Below the pieces are notes generated by a model, which had not been told where the DNA came from, did not search any database, and saw only the letters and a program-made list of their open reading frames with translations. A stretch of DNA of 64,000 nt from assembly GCF_003967015.1 (NCBI RefSeq), contig NZ_AP017560.1, positions 4,214,048 to 4,278,047 of the forward strand, read 5' to 3'. A program made the position numbers and the translations under genes. This DNA is from Pseudanabaena sp. ABRG5-3 (GTDB taxonomy: Bacteria > Cyanobacteriota > Cyanobacteriia > Pseudanabaenales > Pseudanabaenaceae). Shown here in pieces: positions 51,938 to 61,260 of this stretch (positions within the stretch are counted from its first letter, which is position 1; each line of letters begins with the position of its first letter).

Positions 51938-54900
51938 ATGGCAACACAAGGGACATTCACAGTAGGGGCAACAGGCAAACTCAGCTTTGATTTTTTATTT
52001 GATGGGGGCAAGTTTCAAGGCGAACTCGCAGTATTTAGTCTAAAGGGAATGGAAAACCTAGAGGTTGGCTCCACCGCATTTATCCAAGAAGCTACCCGTC
52101 GCGCCCTGACGAACTCTACTCAAGGCAGAATATTAGTTTTTGATGGTTCTGAAGGTGCGAAGTTTAGCGCTCAATTAGACTGGGAAGATAACTTTAATAA
52201 TGGCACATACAAAGGCATCAAAAACTTCTCCATGCAGGTAGGCGATCAAGTCGCTTTCATGTTAATTCCTAATGGAACTGTTAACCAAGCTTTTGGTAGT
52301 TTGACTAATGGCTTAGCACTAGCTAGCGATCGCGTGCCTCTATTTTCCATTAGCGCCGCTAATCCTGATAACAGTACACAATTTACTCAAGTAGAGGGAA
52401 TCGAAGGTAGAGGCAATGTCTTTGCGATGGAAGATGTTCGCCTCAAGAATGGTTCCGACTATGACTATAACGATCTAGTCTTTCAATTAACTGGTGCTGA
52501 AGGTAATGGGATTCCCGCAGTCGATGATGTGAGTGCAGTTAGCAAAGATTGGATCGATACGGCGATCGGTCAACAAATTACGGATTATGCTAGCCGTTCG
52601 ACCTTTAACTCTGGAGTATTTCGCGTTGACGATTCTGGTCAAGTTGGCGTGGACTATCTCTATGATGGTGGCTGGTATCAGGGTGAAATGGCAATCTTTA
52701 GCCTCAAAGGAATGGAAGGTTTACAGGTTGATTCCTATGAATTTGTGCAAGAAGCTACTCGCCGCGCTCTGAGCGACTCTACTCAAGGTCACATCGTCAT
52801 TCAAGATCGTACTGAAGGCGCAAAATATACCGCTAAATTTGCATGGGAAGATGGCTTTAATGCAAGCGATTATAAAGGTGTCAAAACCTACTTGATGAAT
52901 GCGGGTGAAGACTTTGCGGTGATGTTGATTCAAAATAGCACAGTCCAAGAACTTGCTAATGATGTCACTAAAATGTGGTCTGGTAATCGCTTACCGATCT
53001 TCTCAATTCCCCAAGCGAATATCGGCGCACCTAGCAGCATTCGTCAAATTGTTGATGTCACTGGCAAGGGCGACACCTTTGGCATGGAGGATGTGCGTAC
53101 TGACTGGGGAACCATGTCCGACAAGGATTACAACGATATGGTTTTCCGCTTTACAGGCGCAACGGGTGTTGCCCCTTTGATGGATACTAATGTGAATCGC
53201 GATCGCGACTGGCGCAGTTCTTCCGTCGGTCAAGAATTGGTACAGTATGCGACTCGTCCTAAATATAGTGGTGGCATCTTCGATACAGGTGAATCGGGCA
53301 AAGTTCGCATTGACTTTCTCCATGATGGTGGTTGGTATCAGAGCGAATTAGCCATTTTCAGTCTCGATGGCATGGAAAATCTCAAAGCTGGATCAGCAGA
53401 ATTCATTCAAGAAGCATCCCGCCGCGCTCTCAGCGAGTCCAACCTTGGTCATGTTGTCATCAAAGATCGTACTGATGCCGCAAAATTCTCCGATCAAGTG
53501 GCGTGGGAAGCGGACTTTAACTCTGGTGCATACAAAGACGCTCAAACCTTTGACATGTCTCCCCGTGGACACTTTGCCTTTATGTTGGTACAGAACAATA
53601 CGGTAGCAGCGATCGCCAATGATATCAGCATCATTAATCAAACTGGCAACTTGCCAATGTTCTCAATTCCAGAAGCAAATCCCTTTGGAACAGCCGTCGG
53701 ACAAATGGTCAATGTCGATGGCAAAAACACCTATGCCTTTGAAGATAATCGTCTCGACTTGCCAAACATTGCCGATCGCGATTACAACGACATCGTAATC
53801 CAAGTCAAGGGCGCAACCAGTGATGTACCTTTGATGAATAATTTGGTTAATCCTGAACGCGACTGGCGTACCTCTGATAGTGGCAAAGAATTGCTTGCCT
53901 ATGCCAACCGTGCCGAATATGACAAAGGCGTACTTACTGCTGGTACGACTGGCAAGATCGAAGTGGAATTTCTCTACGATGGTGGCTATTACAAAGGCGA
54001 TGTCGGTATTTTCAGTCTTGATGGCATGGATGCCTATGCTGCGGGTTCTGCTGCATTCATTGCTGAAGCTGCTCGTCGTGTGGCAAGTAACTCCACTCAA
54101 GGCTATGTATTACTAAGCGATACAACCGATACAGCTAAGTTTACCAGTGGTTTAGATTGGGAATCCAATTTTAACTCTGGTACATTCAAAGGTACAAAAA
54201 TACTCAATCTCGCGCCCAATAGTTCCTATGGAGTCATCCAAGTTCCTAATGGCACAATTAGTGAAGTAATTGCTAACCCCGCCATTGATGGCACGAAGCG
54301 ACCTTTGTTCTCCATGCTCGATAACAATCCTAGCCGCAGTTTCCAAATGGGCAAAACCGATGTGGGTAATGGTTCGTTTATAATTTCGATTGAAGATCAG
54401 CGTCTTGATGGCGTAAGCGATCGCGACTACAACGATATTATCTTCCGCATTAAAGGGGATGCCTCTGTAAGTGCAGATACCCTTGATCGCGTGATGGCAG
54501 CTAACAAAGATTGGCGATCGACCGAAATGGGTCAAACTCTGCTCAACTATGCCAGCAATCCATCGGCAACCACCAGTTCTCAATTTCTCTTTGGCTTTAG
54601 CTGGAGCGACACTTTGCAAGGAACCGATGCCAATGAATATATTTCTGGCGGCGCAGGTAACGATATCCTCATCGGTGGCAAGGGAAATGACATTCTTGTT
54701 GGTGGCTCTGGTAATGACACATTCCTGTTTAACAACATCAATCAAGCAGGTGATACAGTCCTTGATTTTGGTGCTGGTGATGCCATTAATCTCAAAGGTA
54801 TACTCAGTTCCATCAACTACCAAGGCGCGAATGCGATCGCAGATGGATTTGTCCGCTTCCAACAACTTGGTACAAACACAGTTGTCCAAGTCTCTCCTGA

Positions 54901-54988
54901 CGGGTTAGGCAATACCAATAATCTAGTGAACTTATTGACTGTTAATAACACCAATATCACTTCTGTCAGTAATAGCCTCATTTTTTAA
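51938..54988 (+). CDS. Large secreted protein with four DUF4114 repeats and C-terminal RTX calcium-binding repeats
   Basis: 1016 residues without an N-terminal signal peptide. Four repeats of about 220 residues start near 1, 221, 441 and 660. Each contains FLxDGGxYxGExxIFSLxGM, FIQEATRRAL-like and DRDYNDIVF-like motifs, the last being the DUF4114 signature with its acidic calcium-type residues. At about 894-935 are RTX nonapeptides (GGAGNDILIGGKGNDILVGGSGNDTFLF), then a C-terminal region fit for type I secretion. It is likely a calcium-dependent surface or extracellular protein. Transcription probably starts at the MerR-type promoter. Confidence 0.9.
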   Translation: MATQGTFTVGATGKLSFDFLFDGGKFQGELAVFSLKGMENLEVGSTAFIQEATRRALTNSTQGRILVFDGSEGAKFSAQLDWEDNFNNGTYKGIKNFSMQVGDQVAFMLIPNGTVNQAFGSLTNGLALASDRVPLFSISAANPDNSTQFTQVEGIEGRGNVFAMEDVRLKNGSDYDYNDLVFQLTGAEGNGIPAVDDVSAVSKDWIDTAIGQQITDYASRSTFNSGVFRVDDSGQVGVDYLYDGGWYQGEMAIFSLKGMEGLQVDSYEFVQEATRRALSDSTQGHIVIQDRTEGAKYTAKFAWEDGFNASDYKGVKTYLMNAGEDFAVMLIQNSTVQELANDVTKMWSGNRLPIFSIPQANIGAPSSIRQIVDVTGKGDTFGMEDVRTDWGTMSDKDYNDMVFRFTGATGVAPLMDTNVNRDRDWRSSSVGQELVQYATRPKYSGGIFDTGESGKVRIDFLHDGGWYQSELAIFSLDGMENLKAGSAEFIQEASRRALSESNLGHVVIKDRTDAAKFSDQVAWEADFNSGAYKDAQTFDMSPRGHFAFMLVQNNTVAAIANDISIINQTGNLPMFSIPEANPFGTAVGQMVNVDGKNTYAFEDNRLDLPNIADRDYNDIVIQVKGATSDVPLMNNLVNPERDWRTSDSGKELLAYANRAEYDKGVLTAGTTGKIEVEFLYDGGYYKGDVGIFSLDGMDAYAAGSAAFIAEAARRVASNSTQGYVLLSDTTDTAKFTSGLDWESNFNSGTFKGTKILNLAPNSSYGVIQVPNGTISEVIANPAIDGTKRPLFSMLDNNPSRSFQMGKTDVGNGSFIISIEDQRLDGVSDRDYNDIIFRIKGDASVSADTLDRVMAANKDWRSTEMGQTLLNYASNPSATTSSQFLFGFSWSDTLQGTDANEYISGGAGNDILIGGKGNDILVGGSGNDTFLFNNINQAGDTVLDFGAGDAINLKGILSSINYQGANAIADGFVRFQQLGTNTVVQVSPDGLGNTNNLVNLLTVNNTNITSVSNSLIF

Positions 54989-55000
54989 ATAATGAATCAA

Positions 55001-55033
55001 GAAGATAGGGGGTACTTTGTACCCCCTATCTTC
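55001..55033 (+). terminator. Perfect 15-bp hairpin after the DUF4114 gene
   Basis: Arms 55001-55015 and 55019-55033 pair exactly around TTT, 12 nt past the stop. Confidence 0.8.
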
Positions 55034-55081
55034 ACCTCTAGATTAATTGATCACGCTTTAAGCTAGAAATTTCTGTAGAGT

Positions 55082-55122
55082 AAAAAACTGTGGCGCACGC
55101 TGTACGTGCGCCACAGTTTTTT
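55082..55122 (-). terminator. Perfect 18-bp hairpin of the CTGTGGCGCACG core family
   Basis: Arms 55082-55099 and 55105-55122 pair exactly around CTGTA, ending in T/A runs on both sides, 4 nt past the stop of the prohibitin gene. The core matches those at 10.06 and 18.51 kb. Confidence 0.85.
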
Positions 55123-55126
55123 TGAC

Positions 55127-55936
55127 TTACCTCTGCGATTTTGTAATATCGAGATTCAGAAAGGGAACTGCGCCATTTCCACCTAATACTTGTGGAAATT
55201 TACCATCCCATTTTTCGATCGCCTGTTTTTGCAAAAGCTCAGAAGTTAAGGTTTCCCGTAACAAGCGTTGCGCTTCCGCCTGACCCTTAGCACGGTTAAT
55301 GGTTGCCTCTGCTTCTTGCTCAGCTTCTCTAGCAATGTATACAGCTCTTTGAGCGCGTTGTTCAGCAATTTGTTTTTCTTCTACTGCCTTAGAGAATTCT
55401 GTGGAGAAGTTTAGATCGACGACACTGGTATCTAACACAATGATGCCGTACTTGCTCAATCGCTGGCTGAGAGCCTCATCAAAATCTAACTTCAGTTCAT
55501 CGCGCTTAGTAATTGCCTCCTCTACAGTACGTCGAGCGGCTGCGACTTTAAAGGATTCTTGAGTTTGTGGAGCAATGATTTTGGAAACAATATTTTGCAA
55601 AGTGCCTTGAGTACGACGGATTGTGACTACTTCGATAGGATCAAGGCGAAAGTTAATCGCAAAACTTGCTGTAAGTTGCTGCAAATCCTTGGTAGAACTT
55701 TGGGCAGGCACTTCAAACTTCTGGACAGTTAAATCATAGACATCAACCTGAGAAATTACGGGCGGTTTAAAATGTACACCTTCTAGTAATACACCATCCT
55801 TGGCTTTTCCTAAGATGCTCAATACCCCTGCTTCTCCGGGATTGATAATCACGAAGGAGTTAAAACTGATGACCGCGAGAATTCCTAATATGGCAACTAG
55901 GATTAAGGATTGCCAGCTTGTTTCTTGGTCTTGCAT
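55127..55936 (-). CDS. Prohibitin/SPFH (Band 7) family membrane protein
   Basis: 269 residues. An N-terminal membrane helix (about 10-31) is followed by an SPFH domain (VIINPGEAGVLSILGKA, GVLLEGVHFKPPVI, VYDLTVQKFEVPAQSSTKDLQQL) and a coiled coil rich in Ala/Glu (EEKQIAEQRAQRAVYIAREAEQEAEATINRAKGQAEAQRLL). Prohibitins form rings in the membrane and modulate membrane proteases. AGGA lies 7 nt before the ATG. Confidence 0.92.
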   Translation of the reverse strand: MQDQETSWQSLILVAILGILAVISFNSFVIINPGEAGVLSILGKAKDGVLLEGVHFKPPVISQVDVYDLTVQKFEVPAQSSTKDLQQLTASFAINFRLDPIEVVTIRRTQGTLQNIVSKIIAPQTQESFKVAAARRTVEEAITKRDELKLDFDEALSQRLSKYGIIVLDTSVVDLNFSTEFSKAVEEKQIAEQRAQRAVYIAREAEQEAEATINRAKGQAEAQRLLRETLTSELLQKQAIEKWDGKFPQVLGGNGAVPFLNLDITKSQR

Positions 55937-56015
55937 TACTTTTTCCTAATGTTTATGGCACTCAATCATATTAGAGCGATGGGGTATTGCACTGACTCTC
56001 CATATATTTTCTTAA

Positions 56016-56110
56016 CGTCAGTTCGCCGCAAGCGAGAAATAGTAAGGAATCGCTAAGTGATTCCTTACTATTTTCTGCTGTGCTTTGCACGGTGCAAATG
56101 GCTCTAACTA
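56016..56110. repeat. Interspersed palindromic element, inverted orientation
   Basis: CGTCAGTTCG at 56016-56025 is the complement of the CGAACTGACG end motif. It is followed by a hairpin with 16-17 bp arms (about 56035-56074) and GTGCTTTGCAC plus GTGCAAATGGC. The order mirrors the element at 26.7 kb. Confidence 0.6.
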
Positions 56111-56119
56111 AGTTTTTTC

Positions 56120-56160
56120 AAGCAATGATGGCTTGCCCTAAGGGCAAGCCATCATTGCTT
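56120..56160 (-). terminator. Perfect 19-bp hairpin containing the stop of the WD40 gene
   Basis: Arms 56120-56138 and 56142-56160 pair exactly around TAA. The last codons AAG CAA and the TGA (56152-56154) lie in the stem. Confidence 0.88.
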
Positions 56161-59100
56161 ACAGATTTGTTTCTGCTCTGGGGTTAAAGTCGGTGTATAT
56201 TCGAGATAATTTTCTAGCAGATTGCAGCCCCTTTGAACTAGCTCATTAAAAGTCAAGGTCTCAGCATTCCACAATTTCAGAGTATTGTCGCGACTCGCTG
56301 AAATCAGGTATTCACCATTGGGGCTATAGCTCACTGCATTGACCTCGGCGGTATGACCTACCAAATTTTTGAGGATTTCGCCACTCTCAAGATCGACGAT
56401 TTTGATCGTTTTATCAGCATTGGCTGTGGCGATCGCACGACCATTAGGACTAAAGTTAATGCCATAGATCCAAGAATCAACATTCACCGTAATCACTTTT
56501 TCTAATATTCCTGTTTGAGCATTCCATAATTTGACTTTGCCATCTTTGCCCGCCGAAGCAATTTGTTTTCCATCAGGGCTATAGGCAACCGCCAGACCAC
56601 CATTGAGATGGGCTTCCATCGTATTGGTATTTTGTCCAGTCTTCACATTCCAAATTCTTACGGTTTGATCATTACTGGTCGAAGCTAAGGACTGACTATC
56701 AGGACTAAAGGTGATCGCCCAAACTTCTTTTTTATGACCATCTAGGACATGCAATAACTTGGGCTTGTCTGTGTTATCCCATTGCCACAGCTTAATTTTA
56801 TTATCGATACCCAGAGTCACTAAGGTCTTTTGATCGGGGCTAAAGGTGGCATAGACCAGCCCCGATCCATGAATATTGAGCGTATGCAGGAGTTTCCCTG
56901 ATGTTCTATCCCAAATTTTGACGGTTTTGTCAGTACTGGCGGAAACCAATTTCTTACCATCAGCGCTAAAGCTTACACCATAGACTGTATCCTCATGCCC
57001 TTTGAGTTCTTGACGGAAAGAACCATCGGCATTCCAAAGACGAACACTTTTATCGACACCACCTGAGGCAAATATTTTTCCATCAGGGCTGAAATTCACT
57101 GACCAAATATTATCGGTATGTCCATAAATGGTATCGAGCAATGTTGCTTTGAGATCCCAGAGCCTCACCGTGCGATCTTTGCTAGCTGATAGAAGATAGC
57201 GACCACTGGGACTAAAATTAACATCAAAAATAGCATTGGTATGTCCGCCTAATTTCATTTCGATCGCCCCTTCAAGATTGAGGATTTGAATCGAATTATC
57301 TTGAGCGCCTAAGGCAATCCTTTGACCGTCAGCACTAAACTTGACACTCAAAATATCCGTTGCGTTCGTTTTGAAGGTGTGGGTTAATTGCAGTTGATAG
57401 CTAACAGACTTCGGTGGAGCTGGTTCACTACCTGTTCTGTTTTCGCTCTCAGTCAATCCATCAGATATCTCCTCAGAAATATTTGGTATATCCACAGGAT
57501 TAATGATCGTTTTTTCGACGATTTTCCATATCTTGACGGTTTCATCACTGCCAGAGGTGGCTAGTTGCTTACCATCTGGATGGAAACTCACACTATGAAT
57601 TTTTTTATCATGGGCGATCGCCCTAGTCAGTAGTTGTCCTTGCAAGTTCCAAAGTGAAATGGTACGCCCCTTAGCGGTCACAATCAAATTACCATCGGGG
57701 CTAAAACTAGCATCTTGAATTGCATCCGCGCCGCGACTTTTAATTGGATTGTTCTCCATATTTGTCGGTCTGATCGTAACTATTTCCGTACCGCGATCGC
57801 GATCCCAAAGTTTTGCTGTGCCATCTTTACTTGCCGTCAGCAACATTTTGCCTTGAGGATGGAAATGGACTCTAAAGATATCATCCTGATGGGCATAGAA
57901 CTTGGCAACTAGCTTACCTGTCTCAACATCCCAAATCCGCACACTTTTGCCCTGTCCCACCGACGCAATCTGGCGATCATCGGGACTAAAACTCAACCCC
58001 CGAATTTCGATCGCATTAAACCCAATGAGGCGCGAAATCGGCTTACCATTACTTTGAAAGAGATAGACACTGCCGTCATAGCTCCCGAAAGCCATAATAT
58101 TGCCATTATGACTAAATTTAGCTGCATAAAATGGAGCATCCATTTTTTGAGGATTAAATCGATAGCGCTCACGCATACTATAGACAATCATTTGAAGTGC
58201 TTCTAAATTTAATTTGGTAATTCTACTGCGATCTAATCCCTCACTGGTATTGTTCAGCTTCTTCGCCGACTTCACCACTGTCGCTAATGCTTCCAATTGA
58301 TTATTTAGCAAAAAGCTAGACTTTGCCGAAGAGATCAAGGCTTCAATTTCGCCAAATTCAGCGAGTTGACGTTGGCGATTGGCTTGAAACGCTAAGCCTG
58401 CCATAATAAAGAGCCCCAATGCTGTACCCACTAACGCAAACTTAGTAAGACGGTTGAAGTTGGTTTGACTCCGTTGAGCAGAAGAACGCACCTTGATTAA
58501 TTCCGCTTGCAAACCTGCTTCTTGATTTGCCCGAATAAAGGTCACTAGATAATCATGGATCAATTGATAACGATTGCTATCAACATCCGATAATTGAAAG
58601 ATCAAACCTGAGCCAATCAGAATCTCTAAAACTAAGTCCAGATCGGCAGTATTTCCAGAATAAGGTAAAATACCTGTGCGTAATTCGTTATAAGTCCGTA
58701 ATGGACGCTTACCTTGTTCGTCGGTTAATAGAACTAGCACCTGTTGGGCAATAAAAGCAGATTTGCCACAGGCTTGGATCACTTCTTCTACAGATTGCTC
58801 AACGAGGCGCTGCTTGCCACCCGCAAGACGGTAGGTAGCCAATGTATTAATATTACGGTCTTGGAGTTGCGATCCGACTAACTGCAATTCGATGGGGCGC
58901 ACCGTGCCGCGATCGCCTGCTAAATCTCTAACTAACTCATCAATTAAAACTGGTTCAAGGGGGAAGTTTGCTTGTTCGGTAAGATTTTCGATTAGGGACT
59001 TAGCATCAGAGGGAGAGAGATTGCCTAGCGCATATCGAAAGTTGCGACTCAGAATATCGACTTCTGCATGGGCAGATTCTAACTCTAATAGTAAATATAA

Positions 59101-61260
59101 GTAATCTTCACGGATCGAGACGACTAATTTTAGTAATGGAATTTTGAGGCAAGCTCGCCAAAAATCGATAAAGACTTCTCTTTCCTGTGGCTGATTGTAG
59201 GTAAAAAAGAATTCTTCAAATTGATCGAAAATGAGAACAATCTGAGTACCACTATTAGCTACTTGTTTAAGTTTATTGAGTAGGTTAGCAGCATCGCGAT
59301 CATCATTTTTTCTCCGTTCACGATATCGATGATGGGATGGAGGTATTGGGGTTACATCATCTCTAAAAATATTGAATCCATTGCTGAAGTCCTGACCAAC
59401 ATACAGCGCAAAGGAAATAGCATTAACCCAGTCTGTATAAACCCGAATCTTAATGGGAATTAATTCTTGTCCTGTTAGCGATCGCTGAAGTAGGGCAGGA
59501 ATTAGCCCTGCTCCGACCAATGAGCTTTTACCAACGCCTGACTCGCCATGAATGACGGTGAGTTGATGCTCAACCGAAAGAATCCGCTCAACTAAACGCT
59601 CAACATCTTGATTACGTCCTGAGGCAACTATCTCGCTAGCATTAACATCAAACCTACTCGTATCAAGGGCGGCAATACTTGGATTAGGTGAAAATTGTTT
59701 GGGTTGGAGAACTCCTGCACCGATAAAGGCTCTGAGTCCATATTGCTGTTCTAGCGATCGCTGTTTTTTTCTGGCTTGAAAGGCTTGTAGATACTGCTCT
59801 TGGGCAAAGGCAATATCATGAAAAGTATCAAGAAAGCGGATATAGAGTTTTGGTTCATCATTGAAATTGAAATTAGCGAGCATCGATTTCATCAAGGCTG
59901 AGGCTAAATCTAATTCTTTGAGTTGAAAATGGCTCTGAGTTAGTAAAAGTTGATATTGTCCGACTTGGATTTGGCGCAGGCGTTGCCAGTTGTACGCTAG
60001 CTGATCGTCATCAAAAATAGGGGCTTTCTCTAGGGTAGCGATCGCATAGCTGGAATATTGTTTGACCTTTGCCCAGTCTCTCCTTTCTACAGCAATTTTG
60101 GCTAAATAGCCATAGTCTTGGGCAAGTTCGAGAGGCATCTGTTCATGCAATGGCAGCAATGAGTGCATCCATTGTTCTAGCTCTTGCCACTCCCTCAGTT
60201 GTTCGAGAACACCACTATAGGCACGGCTATATTTCGCGATGAGATCATTACGCTCTGCACTTTTAAAAGCGGCGATCGCTTCTTGAAAGAATTTCTTAGC
60301 TTTAATCCAAGAATCATAAGCCTGTCGCCCATTCACAAAGGAATTATGCCACCATAAATTCCCTAAATAGAATAAAACGATGCCACTTTCAACCGCCTTA
60401 TGTTCCTTTTGCCAATAGGCTAGACTGCATTGATAATATATTTGGGAGACACTATGCACTTCACCTTGAGATTCTTCATAGACCTCATTGGCAGGTGCTT
60501 CAGGCGATCGCCACAACAAACGTCCCAACACAAAATCTAATTTTGCCTCCATTTCTGGGCAAATCTGAGGATGCTCCTGTTGATTCTGTTGCTGCTGCTG
60601 GGCAATGCGTAGTTCACGTCTGGCAAGCTCTAGCTCACTATAGGAAAATGCGTCACGATCAGCATCGATTTTGCTATCTTGCCAAAATAGAGGGATCTGG
60701 GGATTTCTGGTAACTTCAAATAGCCGCTCAACTTGATGATGCACTTCACGGGCTAACTCCATAGGTGCAAGTTCAAACTTAATCGGAGGAGCGGCTAGAT
60801 TTGCAAGTTCAGGAGCCGTTACTAAAAGCTGTTGTAGATGCAGATCATCGAGCCATAGTACCAGTGGACATTTGAGATGCTTTTTGAGGCGATCGCGAAA
60901 TAGATTGGCATCAAAGAATAGCTTTGCAAAATCCTCTGGATTGTTTGCCCTAGTCTGCTCTAAGCCCAAGCACATTAGGGCAGGAATATTTTCAATTTCT
61001 CCATCTCTCAGGAGATTTTGCAACTTCCCGTATAAATTTTCATGGGACTCTCGCCACCAGATTTCACGACACAGCCAACCCGTTTTGGTAGCAAGGGTAG
61101 TCAATATTTTTTGACGCAGATTACGGTAGTTACAGTTAATAACGATCAGCGAAAAAGATCCCTGAGATGAATTGATCGCTTTAACTAAAACATTTAGCGA
61201 TCGCTCATTAAGGGAATATAAGTCTTCCAGATGCCTGATCGATTGATCGACCTGAATCAC
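56152..61260 (-). CDS. STAND-type NTPase with 14 WD40 repeats
   Basis: 1702 residues. Residues 1-180 look like a degenerate NTPase/AAA-like region (FSLIVINCNYRNLRQKIL ... CPLVLWLDDLHL). A helical TPR-like stretch runs to about 540. A P-loop NTPase follows: VIHGESGVGKSSLVGAGLIPAL near 577, Walker B IVLIFDQFEEFF, and a conserved SIREDYLYLLLEL. One membrane helix lies near 940 (FALVGTALGLFIMAGLAF). From about 1042 to 1690 there are 14 WD40 repeats, for example VNFSPDGKIFASGGVDKSVRLWN, enough for two seven-bladed propellers. Such proteins act as signal-triggered scaffolds, some in conflict or cell-death systems. The partner is unknown. Confidence 0.92.
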   Translation of the reverse strand: MIQVDQSIRHLEDLYSLNERSLNVLVKAINSSQGSFSLIVINCNYRNLRQKILTTLATKTGWLCREIWWRESHENLYGKLQNLLRDGEIENIPALMCLGLEQTRANNPEDFAKLFFDANLFRDRLKKHLKCPLVLWLDDLHLQQLLVTAPELANLAAPPIKFELAPMELAREVHHQVERLFEVTRNPQIPLFWQDSKIDADRDAFSYSELELARRELRIAQQQQQNQQEHPQICPEMEAKLDFVLGRLLWRSPEAPANEVYEESQGEVHSVSQIYYQCSLAYWQKEHKAVESGIVLFYLGNLWWHNSFVNGRQAYDSWIKAKKFFQEAIAAFKSAERNDLIAKYSRAYSGVLEQLREWQELEQWMHSLLPLHEQMPLELAQDYGYLAKIAVERRDWAKVKQYSSYAIATLEKAPIFDDDQLAYNWQRLRQIQVGQYQLLLTQSHFQLKELDLASALMKSMLANFNFNDEPKLYIRFLDTFHDIAFAQEQYLQAFQARKKQRSLEQQYGLRAFIGAGVLQPKQFSPNPSIAALDTSRFDVNASEIVASGRNQDVERLVERILSVEHQLTVIHGESGVGKSSLVGAGLIPALLQRSLTGQELIPIKIRVYTDWVNAISFALYVGQDFSNGFNIFRDDVTPIPPSHHRYRERRKNDDRDAANLLNKLKQVANSGTQIVLIFDQFEEFFFTYNQPQEREVFIDFWRACLKIPLLKLVVSIREDYLYLLLELESAHAEVDILSRNFRYALGNLSPSDAKSLIENLTEQANFPLEPVLIDELVRDLAGDRGTVRPIELQLVGSQLQDRNINTLATYRLAGGKQRLVEQSVEEVIQACGKSAFIAQQVLVLLTDEQGKRPLRTYNELRTGILPYSGNTADLDLVLEILIGSGLIFQLSDVDSNRYQLIHDYLVTFIRANQEAGLQAELIKVRSSAQRSQTNFNRLTKFALVGTALGLFIMAGLAFQANRQRQLAEFGEIEALISSAKSSFLLNNQLEALATVVKSAKKLNNTSEGLDRSRITKLNLEALQMIVYSMRERYRFNPQKMDAPFYAAKFSHNGNIMAFGSYDGSVYLFQSNGKPISRLIGFNAIEIRGLSFSPDDRQIASVGQGKSVRIWDVETGKLVAKFYAHQDDIFRVHFHPQGKMLLTASKDGTAKLWDRDRGTEIVTIRPTNMENNPIKSRGADAIQDASFSPDGNLIVTAKGRTISLWNLQGQLLTRAIAHDKKIHSVSFHPDGKQLATSGSDETVKIWKIVEKTIINPVDIPNISEEISDGLTESENRTGSEPAPPKSVSYQLQLTHTFKTNATDILSVKFSADGQRIALGAQDNSIQILNLEGAIEMKLGGHTNAIFDVNFSPSGRYLLSASKDRTVRLWDLKATLLDTIYGHTDNIWSVNFSPDGKIFASGGVDKSVRLWNADGSFRQELKGHEDTVYGVSFSADGKKLVSASTDKTVKIWDRTSGKLLHTLNIHGSGLVYATFSPDQKTLVTLGIDNKIKLWQWDNTDKPKLLHVLDGHKKEVWAITFSPDSQSLASTSNDQTVRIWNVKTGQNTNTMEAHLNGGLAVAYSPDGKQIASAGKDGKVKLWNAQTGILEKVITVNVDSWIYGINFSPNGRAIATANADKTIKIVDLESGEILKNLVGHTAEVNAVSYSPNGEYLISASRDNTLKLWNAETLTFNELVQRGCNLLENYLEYTPTLTPEQKQICKQ

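Noticed and set aside
52533-54908. Many open frames on both strands inside the DUF4114 gene
   Set aside because: They recur at the same place in each internal repeat and are shadows of the repetitive coding sequence.
6438-56160. The many palindromes as a CRISPR array or as copies of one REP sequence
   Set aside because: They are scattered singly between genes, lack regular spacers, and most stems differ in sequence.
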